From: Isosphaeraceae bacterium EP7 | GTDB taxonomy: Bacteria > Planctomycetota > Planctomycetia > Isosphaerales > Isosphaeraceae | Assembly: GCA_038400315.1 (NCBI GenBank) | Contig: CP151667.1 | Coordinates: forward strand, 5,529,174 to 5,593,173 | Reading direction: 5' to 3' | DNA: 64,000 nucleotides | Shown here: positions 1 to 9,620 of the stretch, piece after piece | How positions within the stretch are numbered: the first letter of the stretch is position 1 | Layout: every line of letters begins with the position of its first letter | Position numbers and translations under genes: made by a program | Notes under the pieces: generated by a model | The model's input: the letters and a program-made list of their open reading frames with translations, nothing else | What the model was told of the DNA's origin: nothing | Databases searched by the model: none

Positions 1-1
1 C

Positions 2-2596
2 GGGATTCAGATCGATAACGCGAAGGCGGAGAAGGAATTCGCGGCATCGATCGGAATAACGGCCAAGCAGCTCAACGAAGCCGGAAAGCTCGAAGCCGCC
101 CGAATCGCAATCCTAGACGAGATCGTCAAGAAGAGCGGTGAAGTGGCGGGCGGCACGGAGACCGCTGGCGACGCGGTCCAGAGGCTGGGCGTCTCGTTCA
201 ACAACACGCTCGACACGATCTCCCAATACATCAACGAAGCGTCGGGCGTGGTCGCCGTATTCGACGCGATCTCGAACGCCGCAGCCAAAGCCGCCACGCT
301 CAGCGAAGCCTACTTCGGGAAGAGCATCCAGTCCCAGCTCTTTCGGGCGAAGGAGAACCTCAGGACGCTCGAGACCGGTTCCTCGAACTTCGACATCTCG
401 TTCCGCGAGAGCGAGGCGGGCCAGAAGCAGATCCGGGAAGTCACCGACGAGATAAAGAGGCTCGAGGCCGAGGCCGGAAAGGCGGCGACCGAGACCGCGA
501 AGATCAAGACCGAGATCGATAAGACCGGCAACTCGACGGAGGCGCTGAGGCAGAAATACACCGACTTCGGCAAGACCAGCGAGGAGGCGAATAAAAAGGC
601 GGAGGAGGCGGCCAAGAAGCTGCTCGCGGTCCAGGACGACCTGCGAAACACGCTGACGCAGTCCACCAGTGCGAACACGCTGAAGCCGCTCGCTGACCAG
701 CTCGACAAGGCATTCGGCGAAAGCTTTTCCCCACAGAACGCGACTGCAGCATTCGATAAGTACATCACCGCGTTTCGATCGTCGGTCACCACCGAGCTGC
801 AGACGAAATACAAAGATCAGCTCGGAGACGCGACCGTCCAGGGGATGATCCAGGGAATCACCGACTCGAAGGTAGCCGAGGCGACCTACGAATTCTCCAA
901 GCAGCTCGAAGAGGCCACGAAGCAAGCGTTTCAGGGGACCGTCGATTTCTTTGCGGACATCTTCACGTCCAGCATCGACGGCAGTGCCCAAAGCATCGAG
1001 CAAACGCTGAAGGACGCGCTCAAGAGGGTCGCCGTAGGTTTCGCGAGCCAGATCGCGGCCAACATTGCGTCATCCGCCGGGTTGACTGGTCTGTCCAACG
1101 TGGGCTCCGCCCAAGGGCTCGGCCAGTCCATTGCCGCCACCTTCGGCTTTGAGGGCGGCGGGGTTAAGGGCCTGACAGACCTCTTCTCCGCTCCCGGCAT
1201 CCAACTCACCGCATCGGCTACGGCGCTCGACGGATCTGCCGCGGCGCTCACGGCTGCGGCTGGGGCGCTCGCTCAAGGCGGGCTCGGAGGGCAGCTTGGC
1301 GGACTTGCCGGGGGCGATGGTCCCTTCGGCGGCGTCACCGGAAGCGGCGGCGTCACCGGGACCGGATTTGAAAAAGTGGCCGGCTCGATTGGTTCGGAAA
1401 CGCTTCCATCAACCATTTTCGTCCAAGCCGGGATCGTTGGCGCGATCGCGGGCGCTGGGGTCATCGCCTATAACGCGATCAAGGAGTTCGACAAATCGAA
1501 CAAGAGCTTCAGCGATGCCGGGAAAGCTGGCGCGCAGACCTACTTCGCAGGCGACGTTACCGGTATCTCTCAGACGGCCTTCGCGGCGTATGCAGCTTTC
1601 GGCCTTGGTGGGAACCCGAGGCTCGCACAAGAGCGAGAAGGCCGGGCGGCAGGGATCGATCAGATTCTCGAACTCTTCGGCCAGGCGGGAAAACAAGACC
1701 TTCCCAAATTCCAGGGGATCAACGGCCTTCTCACTCTCGACGATAAGAAATTCAACATTGATCAACCCAAGGGCTCGAAGGAAGCTTTCGCGGTTGGGCT
1801 GGCCAACCCGCTCGCTCAGATCGTCTCTGGTGGCGACGAGAAGCTGACGAACGACTTCGCCGCGATCTTTGCGAACGCAACCAGCGACGCCGACAACTTC
1901 AACGAGGTGATCGCGAATACGCTCTCGCTCATGGACAGTTTGGGCTTCAACGCGGCAGACGCTAAGAAGAACCTTTCGGACACCTTTCTCGACGGAAAGC
2001 TATCGGCCCAAGCGTTCGGCGAAGATCTTCAAGCCTTGAATATCCTGGCCACCGAGGCGCTGGTCGGCCCCAACTCGATCGCCGAGGCGTTCGCCATCAT
2101 CGGCAAGAACATCGACGGCGAGGGCGACGACTCGCCGCGCACCGCCCTCAAGGGGCTGGAGCTGGAATTCAAGGCCCTGGCCGCGGCCGGGTTCGACTCG
2201 ACCGAAGAAATCGTCGGCTACTTCGACTCGATCGGCCAGTCGGACATCGGCGACTTCTTCGAGAAGCTCGGCGCGATCGGCGTCGACTCGTTCGATGACA
2301 TAGCGGCGGCCATCGAGAAGAACCCCGACTTGGTCTACGCGCTCTACAGCGCCCTCGTCGACGCCAACGGCGCTTTCAGCGACCTCAGCCACACCGCCGC
2401 CGAGGCCGGGACCGCCACGGCCCGCGTGCTGAGCAACACGACGACCCAGATCAGCAGATCGACCCAGGCCATGCGGGGCTTCACCCAGGAGACGGAGCGT
2501 GCGGCCCGGGCGATCAAGCAGCTCGGCAACGCGAATGACGGCGCGGCCTCATCGGGCGGCTCGGACCAGAGCCTCAACGAGCGTGCCGCCACATGA
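2..2596 (+). CDS. Phage tail tape-measure protein, C-terminal part (5' truncated by window edge)
   Basis: The frame is open from the first bases of the window, so the true start lies upstream; only the last ~865 residues are present. Tape-measure proteins set siphophage tail length and pass through the host membrane during DNA entry. Visible here are a charged alpha-helical stretch (about residues 130-230), a Gly/Ala-rich hydrophobic middle including IVGAIAGAGVIAY near residue 478, and a Ser/Thr-rich C-terminus. The stop overlaps the next start (ATGA) and tail-tip genes follow, as in lambda-type gene order. The family call rests on position, composition and length. It is separated from the tail-assembly chaperone, which lies near 42-43 kb. 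Confidence 0.8.
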   Translation, partial: GIQIDNAKAEKEFAASIGITAKQLNEAGKLEAARIAILDEIVKKSGEVAGGTETAGDAVQRLGVSFNNTLDTISQYINEASGVVAVFDAISNAAAKAATLSEAYFGKSIQSQLFRAKENLRTLETGSSNFDISFRESEAGQKQIREVTDEIKRLEAEAGKAATETAKIKTEIDKTGNSTEALRQKYTDFGKTSEEANKKAEEAAKKLLAVQDDLRNTLTQSTSANTLKPLADQLDKAFGESFSPQNATAAFDKYITAFRSSVTTELQTKYKDQLGDATVQGMIQGITDSKVAEATYEFSKQLEEATKQAFQGTVDFFADIFTSSIDGSAQSIEQTLKDALKRVAVGFASQIAANIASSAGLTGLSNVGSAQGLGQSIAATFGFEGGGVKGLTDLFSAPGIQLTASATALDGSAAALTAAAGALAQGGLGGQLGGLAGGDGPFGGVTGSGGVTGTGFEKVAGSIGSETLPSTIFVQAGIVGAIAGAGVIAYNAIKEFDKSNKSFSDAGKAGAQTYFAGDVTGISQTAFAAYAAFGLGGNPRLAQEREGRAAGIDQILELFGQAGKQDLPKFQGINGLLTLDDKKFNIDQPKGSKEAFAVGLANPLAQIVSGGDEKLTNDFAAIFANATSDADNFNEVIANTLSLMDSLGFNAADAKKNLSDTFLDGKLSAQAFGEDLQALNILATEALVGPNSIAEAFAIIGKNIDGEGDDSPRTALKGLELEFKALAAAGFDSTEEIVGYFDSIGQSDIGDFFEKLGAIGVDSFDDIAAAIEKNPDLVYALYSALVDANGAFSDLSHTAAEAGTATARVLSNTTTQISRSTQAMRGFTQETERAARAIKQLGNANDGAASSGGSDQSLNERAAT

Positions 2597-3351
2597 CGCT
2601 TGTGCTCCTCCCCAACAACGTCTGGCACGACGCCGCCCAGATCACCGTCACCGACGCCTCGAACGTCGCGACCGGCGATACCGCGGGGCTGGAGAACGTG
2701 ATCGGCGGTCCGCGGTCGCTGGCGTGGAGCTCGTCGGATTCGGGAGCCCGGCGGATCGTGCTCGTCAACAAGGCCGGCGGGCTCGGGTGCTCCCATGTCG
2801 TCCTCGCCCGCGCGGACCGCCACGCCGGGAAGAGCGTCAGCGTGCTCTCTTGGTCGAACTACCCGTCGGCATCGAACACCGAATTCTCGTCGGCCAGCTT
2901 TTCGGCGACGCTTGTCGGGCCCCGAGCCCAGGACTGGGTTCTGCCGCTGGCGCTCTCCGGCAAGCAGGCGATCGGGCTCAGCCTGAATTCGGCCGACTAT
3001 ACGAAGGACGTCTACAAGTTGTTCGTGTCGAACGGGTTGAGCTTCGTGCACCACACGGCGCCTTCGTTTCAGATCCTCCCGTTCCCTAGCCGCCACCAGT
3101 ACCGGCGGCAGACGTTCCTGGTGGACACCGAGTGGAACTTCTTCGTCGAGCAGCTCACCCGCGCCGAAGTCGACGCGTTCGAGGCGATCCCGAACCTCCT
3201 GTCTGAGCCGATGTTCGTCTACGACCCCGACGGGCACTCGATCTACCACAAGAATCTCCACGGGATCGTCACCGCCTACCAGACGCTGGCCGCGTTCGAC
3301 GACCTCTACCAGCTCTCGTTCACAGTCCGGGAGCTCCGCCAATGGCCCTGA
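2593..3351 (+). CDS. Distal tail / baseplate-type protein A
   Basis: This 252-residue beta-rich protein starts inside the tape-measure stop (ATGA overlap). It shares its organisation with the next gene: a GPRS motif near residue 40, a VVxARAD motif near residue 70, and a C-terminus ending in a Leu-Arg-x-Trp motif. Its place directly after the tape measure is that of lambda gpM/gpL-like or Dit-like proteins, which join the tail tube to the tip. I cannot assign a named family. The structural role is inferred from gene order. Confidence 0.6.
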   Translation: MTLVLLPNNVWHDAAQITVTDASNVATGDTAGLENVIGGPRSLAWSSSDSGARRIVLVNKAGGLGCSHVVLARADRHAGKSVSVLSWSNYPSASNTEFSSASFSATLVGPRAQDWVLPLALSGKQAIGLSLNSADYTKDVYKLFVSNGLSFVHHTAPSFQILPFPSRHQYRRQTFLVDTEWNFFVEQLTRAEVDAFEAIPNLLSEPMFVYDPDGHSIYHKNLHGIVTAYQTLAAFDDLYQLSFTVRELRQWP

Positions 3352-4130
3352 CCTTCCTCGTCAACCACGCAGGAGTCGCAGCCGACTCGATCGAGGTGCC
3401 GACCGGGGCCACGTCCGCCGAGGAGGGCTTCGCGTCCAAGCACATCATGACCGGGCCCCGCTCGACCGGCTGGCGTTCGACATCGGGCGGGTCGGCGGGC
3501 ATCGGCTACGCCTACGACGAGGACGTGGCGATCACCCACGTCGTGGTCGCCCGCGCCGACTGGCTGCTCACCAAGGCGACACAGCAGGTCCTCGGCCGCC
3601 AGCGGGACAGCTCGGGCGCTTGGTCGAGTATCGCCGGCTTCAACAAGAACCCGCTCGTCAGGGCGGATCTCATCGGCCCCCGGCAGCAGGACCTGGTCGT
3701 CGAGTGCTCCCCCGCCGACCTTCGCGGAATCGGCATCCTGACCGGCGCCCTAACCGGCAGCGAGGCCACCCAGGTTTCGAAGATCTACGGGTCCCACGGA
3801 TTCAGCTTCTCGGACGCCGACCCCTCGCTGGGCGTGGCGACGAGCACGTTCGAGCCGGGCGTCCGGCGCAAGGTGATGCACGGGAGCATGGAATACGAAG
3901 TCGAGAAGCAGTTCGGGCTCCGTTTCGAGGGCGTCGCGCACGCCGAGCTCGTGTCGTTCCGGGCGGTCGCCAACCTTTTCTACTGGCCGTTCTTCCTCTA
4001 CGACGCCGAGCAGGCGATCTGGCCGTGGAAGCTCGAGCACGTGATCCTCGGCGGGTTCTCGGCGACGCCGTATGTCGAGGGCTACTGGACACTGGAATTG
4101 AGTTTCTTCAGACTGAGGCACTGGGATTGA
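3342..4130 (+). CDS. Distal tail / baseplate-type protein B, paralogue of the preceding gene
   Basis: This 262-residue protein overlaps the previous gene by 10 bp. It repeats that gene's landmarks in order: TGPRSTGW near residue 34, THVVVARAD near residue 65, GPRQQDLV in the middle, and a C-terminal RLRHWD. The pair therefore looks like a tandem duplication that has diverged. Its stop overlaps the TTG start of the next large gene (TTGA), so the three tail-tip genes are probably translationally coupled. A distal-tail role is inferred from position. Confidence 0.6.
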   Translation: MALTFLVNHAGVAADSIEVPTGATSAEEGFASKHIMTGPRSTGWRSTSGGSAGIGYAYDEDVAITHVVVARADWLLTKATQQVLGRQRDSSGAWSSIAGFNKNPLVRADLIGPRQQDLVVECSPADLRGIGILTGALTGSEATQVSKIYGSHGFSFSDADPSLGVATSTFEPGVRRKVMHGSMEYEVEKQFGLRFEGVAHAELVSFRAVANLFYWPFFLYDAEQAIWPWKLEHVILGGFSATPYVEGYWTLELSFFRLRHWD

Positions 4131-7100
4131 GCTCACTTTTCCCCGAATTGGACGTCGAAGTCTGCAATCTCACGCTGCTCCCCAAGGCCGGAGGAGCCGG
4201 CGTAGATTATTACTTCGCCCTGGACTATTGGCCGGCGGGCACCATCTATCCGGGGAGCCCGGCCTGCTACCCGCTGCTCGTCTCGTCGCCGGTGGTCAAG
4301 CGCGGCATCGACGTCTACTTCCGCACCGACTACGACGTGTCGATCGAGATCTACGCCGACAGCCACCTCTCGGAGTATGGCAAGACGTTCTTCGATCTCC
4401 TGCAGACCCACGAGATCCACAACGCCTACTGCGAAGTCCGGTATTACGCGAAGCCCGTGTCTGACGGCACGCTGACCGGCAGCGACCCCGCCGCCCTCCG
4501 GCGGTCCATCCCCCTCTGGGGAGGCGTCCACGCCGCCCTGCCGACCCCCGACGGCTCGATCAGCTCGGGCGACCGGGCCCACCTGGCGTTCACCTACCGC
4601 GGTCCGTTCGACTCCGGTTCGGTGAGCGCGTCGCTGACCACGCACGTCGACGCCGACAACATCCGGCAGACGCTCCGCGTGATCGACACCCAGTACGACG
4701 GCGGCGCGGGCGTCCTGACGCTCCGCTGCGGCGACGTGCTGTTCAAGGACAAGGAGGTCTCCCGGCGGCTCGACTCGACGATCCTCGCCAACCTGGACGA
4801 GAAGTGGAAGGGGAAGTACGGGGCGATCGTCTTCGGCCAGAGCACGACGGCCGGCGAGGGGATCGCCATCGACGCGCCGTTCTTCGACTCCGGGATCGTG
4901 AGCTCCCTGCCGTCGGCCAAGCTGTTCAGCGGCTGGGCGTTCGCCAACCACCCGAACAAGTCGCTCGAGCGCATCCTGGTCAAGAACCAGTACACCGACC
5001 TGAACCCAGCCGCGTGGGTTGAGGTGGCGCTCGAATCCACCGGCAGTGCCGCGGGCTTCGGGGAGTTCATCTCCTACCCCGACGTCGACCCCCCGAACTG
5101 GGCGCGGGACCTCTCCCGCTGGTCGCGGGCGGTCGTCTACGCCCCGGCCTCCGACGCTTCGAAGATCCTCGTGAATATCCGGGCGTACCTCCTCGCCAAC
5201 GAGCTCGCGAGGTGCGCGGACCTGATCGACGGCCAGCATTTCTTCAACGCCGACAACCCGGGCTTCCTCAGCCAGAATAACCACGACATGACCGTGGAAT
5301 TCTGGGTGAATTTCGACACGCTCTACGCCGTGGCGGACCGGATCATCATGCGGCAGGGCGACATCGCGTCGAAGACCCTGGAGTGGGTGGTCTACCTCAA
5401 TTCGGCCAACAAGATCACCTTCGGCATCTCGAGCTCGGGCGAGGAGATCTCCCGCTCGGTGTCGTGGGGCACGGCGGCGACGACAGGCGTCTGGTACCAC
5501 GTGATCTGCCAGAACGACAACGACGACCCGGCGCCGGATCCCGACGTCGGCAACATGGCGATCTACGTCAACGCGGGGGCCGCCGTCACGCAGCTGACGG
5601 CGACCACGAGGACCGTCTCGGGCTCGGGGCTCTCCCGGAACGCCAAGGACATCACGACGCTCACGACCACCGTGGCCCACGGCTTCAAAAAGGGCGCGGC
5701 GCTCACCGTCACCGGGGCTTCGAGCTCGGACTTCGACGGCGACAATTTCGAGATCTTGGAGGTCCCGACCACGACGACGATCAAGTACGAGGACAACGGC
5801 TCGTCGGGCAGTTCAGGGAACGGCACCGTCGTGGCGACCGACAGGTACATGAACCGGGATGGGCCGTTCTCGATTGGGTCGAACATCTACGGCGACCCCG
5901 GCCTCGACGGCAAGATCATGTGCGTCCGCGTCTGGAGTCGCCTCCTGACGAGCGTGGACATCACGAATCTCTACAACTCGGGCACGCCCGTGCTCCACGA
6001 GGAGATGGCCGACGAGTTCCGTGAGGGGCTCCGCGGCAGCTTCGACCTGACCGAGCCGACCGGACTACGCGACAGCAGCTCGGGGTCGGGAAAGCTCACC
6101 TCGGCCGCGAACTCCGCGTCGATCTCGCCGTTTATCGGCTACGGCTACTCGACCAAGGCCGTCACGCTCACCAACGTCCACGGCCAGGCCCGGGTCGAGG
6201 TCTACGAGGCGGAGAGCGCGGACGGCGGCGCGACCTACAACCCGGTGGGCTCCGCCCTGCGCACGTCCCTGCTCGACGTGATGAGCACGAACATCCTGAG
6301 CTTCCCTCAGCTCAACTACTGGCAGCTCCAGCCGCCGCTGGTCATGGCGCCCGGCGTGCCCTACATGACGATCCTGGACTTCACGAAGGACACGGGGAAC
6401 ACCTACTTCGCGAGGTGTTCTTATGTGTCCTCCGCGGGCAAGCACCACTACGCCCGCGACAAGCGAACCTCGACCTCGCGGGAGGAGGCGCCGAACTGGG
6501 TAATCCAGAACGACACCGCGTTCGACCTCGAGCACTTCTACCTCGCGCAAGGCTCGGCAAACTGGGTAGCGTCGGCGGGCAGCGCCGAGCTCTACAGCTT
6601 CCAGTCGCTGGAGACGCTGACCATCAACCTCGGCAGCGGGCAGACGCACCTCGAATTCGACGAGGGGCTCGAGTTCAAGCTCTGCGTCTCGGGCATCGCC
6701 GACGACGGCTCGGGGACCTACACCGGGACGCCGAACGCCATCATCGAGCGGCCGACCCACCTCATCACGTTCACGCTCCTCGACCCGGACTTCGGCGTCG
6801 GCGACGACGTGTCCGCCGCCGATGTCGACCTGTCGGCGTTCGCCAACGCCGGGACCGTCCTCGAGACCCAGTACCCCGGCGGGCTCAAGATGCAGATCGT
6901 GCTCGAGAACCAGGTCTACGCCAAGGACTTCATCCGGGAGATCTGCAGGCAGGCCCGGCTGGTGTTCTTCAAGACCCGGCACGGCAAACTCTCGGTCAAG
7001 GCGCCGACGATGCACACGTCGTTCAACGCCCGGTTCTCGGAGGCCCGGCACCGCGAGGGCTTCGACCTGCTGAGCGTCGCCGACCGCGACTACGCCCAGG

Positions 7101-7651
7101 TGGTCAACGAGTTCCACCAGCTCTACTTCCGCGACCCCGTCAACCAGCCGCCGGAGACTGACTTCCACCAGCTCAACCCCAAGGAGAAGCTCTCGAACGA
7201 GCTCTACATCACGCCCGACGAGTCGGCGTCGGGCGACGGGTATTTCCAGTCGCTGTGCGCGGCGTCGCAGGCGCTCTACGGCAGACGGGAGCACACCCCG
7301 GTCTTCAACTTCTACGACAGCGCGACCTGGGCCCAGCCGGTCCAGAATTACTACTGCTCGCGGTACTCCACCCTCCAGAAGCGCGCGACGTTCCGCGTCC
7401 CCCGCCGGGACTTCTTCGCCTCGCTCGACCTGTTCTCGGCCGTCCAGATCCAGCACACCGGGCTCGCGCACGTCGACGGCACCTCGCTCAAGGCCAGGGC
7501 CCACCAGGCGGGGGCCCCCATCGTGGCTTACCACGAGGGCACGCCTGTATTAATGTGGATGGGAGGGACGCTCGAGGGCCAGGTCATGGAGATCGAGGAG
7601 TCCGGGGCCTGGATGACGCTCACCATAGAAACGATTTCGCCCTTCACCTGA
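4127..7651 (+). CDS. Large tail-tip / receptor-binding protein with internal LamG-like domain
   Basis: About 1174 residues. The open frame extends upstream to 3620 inside the previous gene; I chose the TTG at 4127 because it overlaps the preceding stop and follows a TGAGG Shine-Dalgarno-like sequence. Residues ~370-665 read as a concanavalin/LamG-type domain (MTVEFWVNF, WYHVICQND, GKIMCVRVWSRLL), which in phage tails is usually carbohydrate binding. The C-terminal ~350 residues resemble a tail-hub protein. Residues ~139-165 contain a PDGSISSGDRAHLAF block that recurs in the small gene at 10093. The likely role is the central tail-tip protein with an added host-binding module. Confidence 0.65.
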   Translation: MSSLFPELDVEVCNLTLLPKAGGAGVDYYFALDYWPAGTIYPGSPACYPLLVSSPVVKRGIDVYFRTDYDVSIEIYADSHLSEYGKTFFDLLQTHEIHNAYCEVRYYAKPVSDGTLTGSDPAALRRSIPLWGGVHAALPTPDGSISSGDRAHLAFTYRGPFDSGSVSASLTTHVDADNIRQTLRVIDTQYDGGAGVLTLRCGDVLFKDKEVSRRLDSTILANLDEKWKGKYGAIVFGQSTTAGEGIAIDAPFFDSGIVSSLPSAKLFSGWAFANHPNKSLERILVKNQYTDLNPAAWVEVALESTGSAAGFGEFISYPDVDPPNWARDLSRWSRAVVYAPASDASKILVNIRAYLLANELARCADLIDGQHFFNADNPGFLSQNNHDMTVEFWVNFDTLYAVADRIIMRQGDIASKTLEWVVYLNSANKITFGISSSGEEISRSVSWGTAATTGVWYHVICQNDNDDPAPDPDVGNMAIYVNAGAAVTQLTATTRTVSGSGLSRNAKDITTLTTTVAHGFKKGAALTVTGASSSDFDGDNFEILEVPTTTTIKYEDNGSSGSSGNGTVVATDRYMNRDGPFSIGSNIYGDPGLDGKIMCVRVWSRLLTSVDITNLYNSGTPVLHEEMADEFREGLRGSFDLTEPTGLRDSSSGSGKLTSAANSASISPFIGYGYSTKAVTLTNVHGQARVEVYEAESADGGATYNPVGSALRTSLLDVMSTNILSFPQLNYWQLQPPLVMAPGVPYMTILDFTKDTGNTYFARCSYVSSAGKHHYARDKRTSTSREEAPNWVIQNDTAFDLEHFYLAQGSANWVASAGSAELYSFQSLETLTINLGSGQTHLEFDEGLEFKLCVSGIADDGSGTYTGTPNAIIERPTHLITFTLLDPDFGVGDDVSAADVDLSAFANAGTVLETQYPGGLKMQIVLENQVYAKDFIREICRQARLVFFKTRHGKLSVKAPTMHTSFNARFSEARHREGFDLLSVADRDYAQVVNEFHQLYFRDPVNQPPETDFHQLNPKEKLSNELYITPDESASGDGYFQSLCAASQALYGRREHTPVFNFYDSATWAQPVQNYYCSRYSTLQKRATFRVPRRDFFASLDLFSAVQIQHTGLAHVDGTSLKARAHQAGAPIVAYHEGTPVLMWMGGTLEGQVMEIEESGAWMTLTIETISPFT

Positions 7652-7657
7652 GGCCTC

Positions 7658-8128
7658 ATGTCATCTCTCGACGGCTCGACTTTCCTCAACGGCGCGACGA
7701 TCAACGTCGACGAGCTGATCAACATCTTCAACAAGCTGCCTATTCAGCCCCAATCCTCGAGCGCGGGAGCGGCGTCCACGGCGAGCACGACGTTCATCGC
7801 CGCAAATTCGAAGACGTTTGCGGTCGCCGCCGACGACTACATCATCTGGAACTCGAATCTCACCTACAGTGTGGACGACGCGACCTGCACGGGGGCGATC
7901 AAGTTCACGGTCGACGGGGTCACGATCGGCAACAGCTACCCGCTTAGGTCCACAGGCATCCTCGCGTCCAATGGCCTCGTCATGCCACAAAGCTTCAGCG
8001 TCCATGTCTTCGACCTTGCCGCGGGGAGCCACATTTTCAAGATCGAGGTCCAGCGCACGAGCGGATCGGGGACGCTCTACCTCGCCAACAGCTACAGCTG
8101 GTTCGCAGTCGGGAAAAGGAGATCGTGA
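7658..8128 (+). CDS. Hypothetical tail-fibre-region protein
   Basis: This 156-residue protein is rich in Ser, Thr and Gly, with alternating beta-strand-like hydrophobics. It begins six bases after the tail-tip gene. The composition and position fit a small fibre or tip accessory protein. No family is recognised. The stop overlaps the next start (TGATG). Confidence 0.55.
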   Translation: MSSLDGSTFLNGATINVDELINIFNKLPIQPQSSSAGAASTASTTFIAANSKTFAVAADDYIIWNSNLTYSVDDATCTGAIKFTVDGVTIGNSYPLRSTGILASNGLVMPQSFSVHVFDLAAGSHIFKIEVQRTSGSGTLYLANSYSWFAVGKRRS

Positions 8129-8493
8129 TGCAATCCGTCGAAGCCTCGGAGCTCTCCGGGCGAATCAACCACGAGAAGATCAACCAGGAGCTCGAGGCCG
8201 CGGGATTCCCAGAGGTCGGCTGGCTCGTGCGCTACGATGACGGCGGCGCGGTAAAGGCGATCGAATTCGACTTCGAGGAGCGGCTCGGGTACGACGCCAA
8301 GCGGGTCGGCGACGTGTTCAGATCACATCTCAGGCTTCCCGAGGAAAAAGACGACCTCCAGGAGGCAGAAGAACGTGTTAGCCTCGACTCGGGTAAGACG
8401 CTCGACCTGGAAGCTCAGATTGCGGCCTTAACAGAGCGCGTTACCTTGCTGGAAAGGCGGAATGGAGGATCGGAGGACGGTGGCTCAGATTAA
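8128..8493 (+). CDS. Small tail-associated protein with C-terminal coiled coil
   Basis: 121 residues. ATG at 8128 is preferred over the GTG one codon earlier. The N-terminal half has a compact mixed fold; the C-terminal ~40 residues form a heptad-like segment (LEAQIAALTERVTLLERR) that suggests oligomerisation. Coupled by TGATG overlap to the preceding gene, it probably belongs to the same tail-tip transcript. Function unknown. Confidence 0.5.
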   Translation: MQSVEASELSGRINHEKINQELEAAGFPEVGWLVRYDDGGAVKAIEFDFEERLGYDAKRVGDVFRSHLRLPEEKDDLQEAEERVSLDSGKTLDLEAQIAALTERVTLLERRNGGSEDGGSD

Positions 8494-8519
8494 ACGGCAC
8501 CTGAAAAGGGCGAGCGAAT

Positions 8520-8783
8520 GTGGGTGAGTATGGACACGTCGTTTTTAATACAGCTATCGGTCTGGTACTTTCAGGCATTAGCGCTTTTATTACTTGGTCT
8601 CTCCATCGCTACGTCCGTCAAAACGATGAAGCTTTTAAGGGGATCGGCAGCGCTTTCGACGCAATGGAGAAAGATATCCTCTATCTCCGAGGACAAAACC
8701 ACGACCTCTGGAACGGAGTCCACGTCCTTTCCCTTAAAATCGAGTTTCTGGAGAGAACCTCTACATCGGAACACAAGGAATGA
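8520..8783 (+). CDS. Small membrane-anchored protein
   Basis: 87 residues from a GTG start, with AAGGG upstream. One N-terminal hydrophobic segment (AIGLVLSGISAFITWSL) is followed by an amphipathic helical tail. An alternative ATG two bases earlier opens a less protein-like frame and was not chosen. Position after tail genes and before other membrane proteins suggests a lysis or membrane-associated role, but this is inference. Confidence 0.45.
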   Translation: MGEYGHVVFNTAIGLVLSGISAFITWSLHRYVRQNDEAFKGIGSAFDAMEKDILYLRGQNHDLWNGVHVLSLKIEFLERTSTSEHKE

Positions 8784-8857
8784 GGGACTTCCTAACGGCG
8801 TCCTGGCTTACGGCCACGGCGGCGTGAGGCCCCGACGGCCCTTTGGGGAGTAGATTG

Positions 8858-8959
8858 ATGGAGGTGATCCGCGCTAGTCTTGCCCCATGGGCGCCCGGCG
8901 CCTCCATGGACAATCGAACTGCGGGCAACACCGCGGGCACCACACAGGAGCTAAAGTGA
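8858..8959 (+). CDS. Possible 33-residue leader peptide
   Basis: A short ATG ORF with GGGGAG about eight bases upstream. It ends in a TGATG overlap with the lipoprotein start at 8959, suggesting translational coupling. No family or motif is visible and it may not be a real gene. Confidence 0.25.
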   Translation: MEVIRASLAPWAPGASMDNRTAGNTAGTTQELK

Positions 8960-9378
8960 TGAATCGCGTGTTAACGGCATATTGCCTTGTGCTCCTGTGT
9001 TCCTGTGGCGGCGGGGGTGGCGGCGGTGACGACGATGAGGTTGCCGTTGTTGCGGCTCCCGCCCCTCAACCCACTCCGGTCTTGGTCACGCAGTGCGGCG
9101 ATGTTGCGGTGGACCTCGAAGCGGTCGACGAGATCGTTGAAGCCGCGGAGGAAGAAGACGTTGACGTGTCCGAGATTGTCGATGAGCCGGTAGGGCTGAA
9201 CCAAGCGGGGGCGCTCAAGACCGGGGTGATCATCGCCAACTGCGGCAGCACGGTAGTGACCAATGATTCGGTTAACGACAACGACACCGTGACGACCGTG
9301 AACAATCCCAGGCCGGCAGAGCGGTTGCTTGCCGCGATTCGAGCCCACGAGGTGGCAAGCCTCGAGATGCACCGTTGA
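8959..9378 (+). CDS. Predicted lipoprotein, acidic, glycine-rich N-terminus
   Basis: 139 residues, ATG with GGAG nine bases upstream. The N-terminus is a signal peptide ending in a lipobox-like LVLLCSC, then a run of glycines and aspartates and a Pro-rich linker, so the product should be anchored in a bacterial membrane. The rest is acidic with two Asn/Thr-rich stretches. A lipoprotein in a tail-fibre module is unusual and could be a lysis protein, a superinfection-exclusion protein or a lysogenic-conversion gene. The sequence does not decide between these. Confidence 0.55.
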   Translation: MNRVLTAYCLVLLCSCGGGGGGGDDDEVAVVAAPAPQPTPVLVTQCGDVAVDLEAVDEIVEAAEEEDVDVSEIVDEPVGLNQAGALKTGVIIANCGSTVVTNDSVNDNDTVTTVNNPRPAERLLAAIRAHEVASLEMHR

Positions 9379-9431
9379 CACGGCTCAAATCGCCTACAGA
9401 CGTCCTCGAATAGCCGTGGCATCATGGCCCC

Positions 9432-9620
9432 ATGAACTGGATCAGACTCCTACTCGCCGTCGGTTTGTCAGGGTGCAGCCCGGTTTTCGGAAACCCCGTG
9501 ACCAACCAATGCCCGGTCAAGCTCCTGCAGTCGGTCGACGAGCACCTGATCCAGTCGCAGAAAGCCTATGAGGAGCTATGCCCCAAGAAGCAGTCGTCGT
9601 TGATACCTCCGGTCCTGTAA
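9432..9620 (+). CDS. Small lipoprotein, possible outer-membrane spanin component
   Basis: 62 residues with a signal peptide and lipobox (LLLAVGLSGC), then a short Cys- and Pro-containing tail. The 3' end overlaps the next gene, a holin-like protein, by 43 bp in another frame. Nested or overlapping small lipoproteins next to holin-like genes are the usual layout of Rz1-type spanins, so a lysis role is plausible but unproven. Confidence 0.45.
   Translation: MNWIRLLLAVGLSGCSPVFGNPVTNQCPVKLLQSVDEHLIQSQKAYEELCPKKQSSLIPPVL

Noticed and set aside
113-1003. Long antisense ORF opposite the tape-measure gene, and similar long shadows opposite 4133-5680, 6065-7534, 33467-34915 and 39442-40674
   Set aside because: All are mirror frames of high-GC genes with Arg/Gly/Val-biased composition and no motifs.
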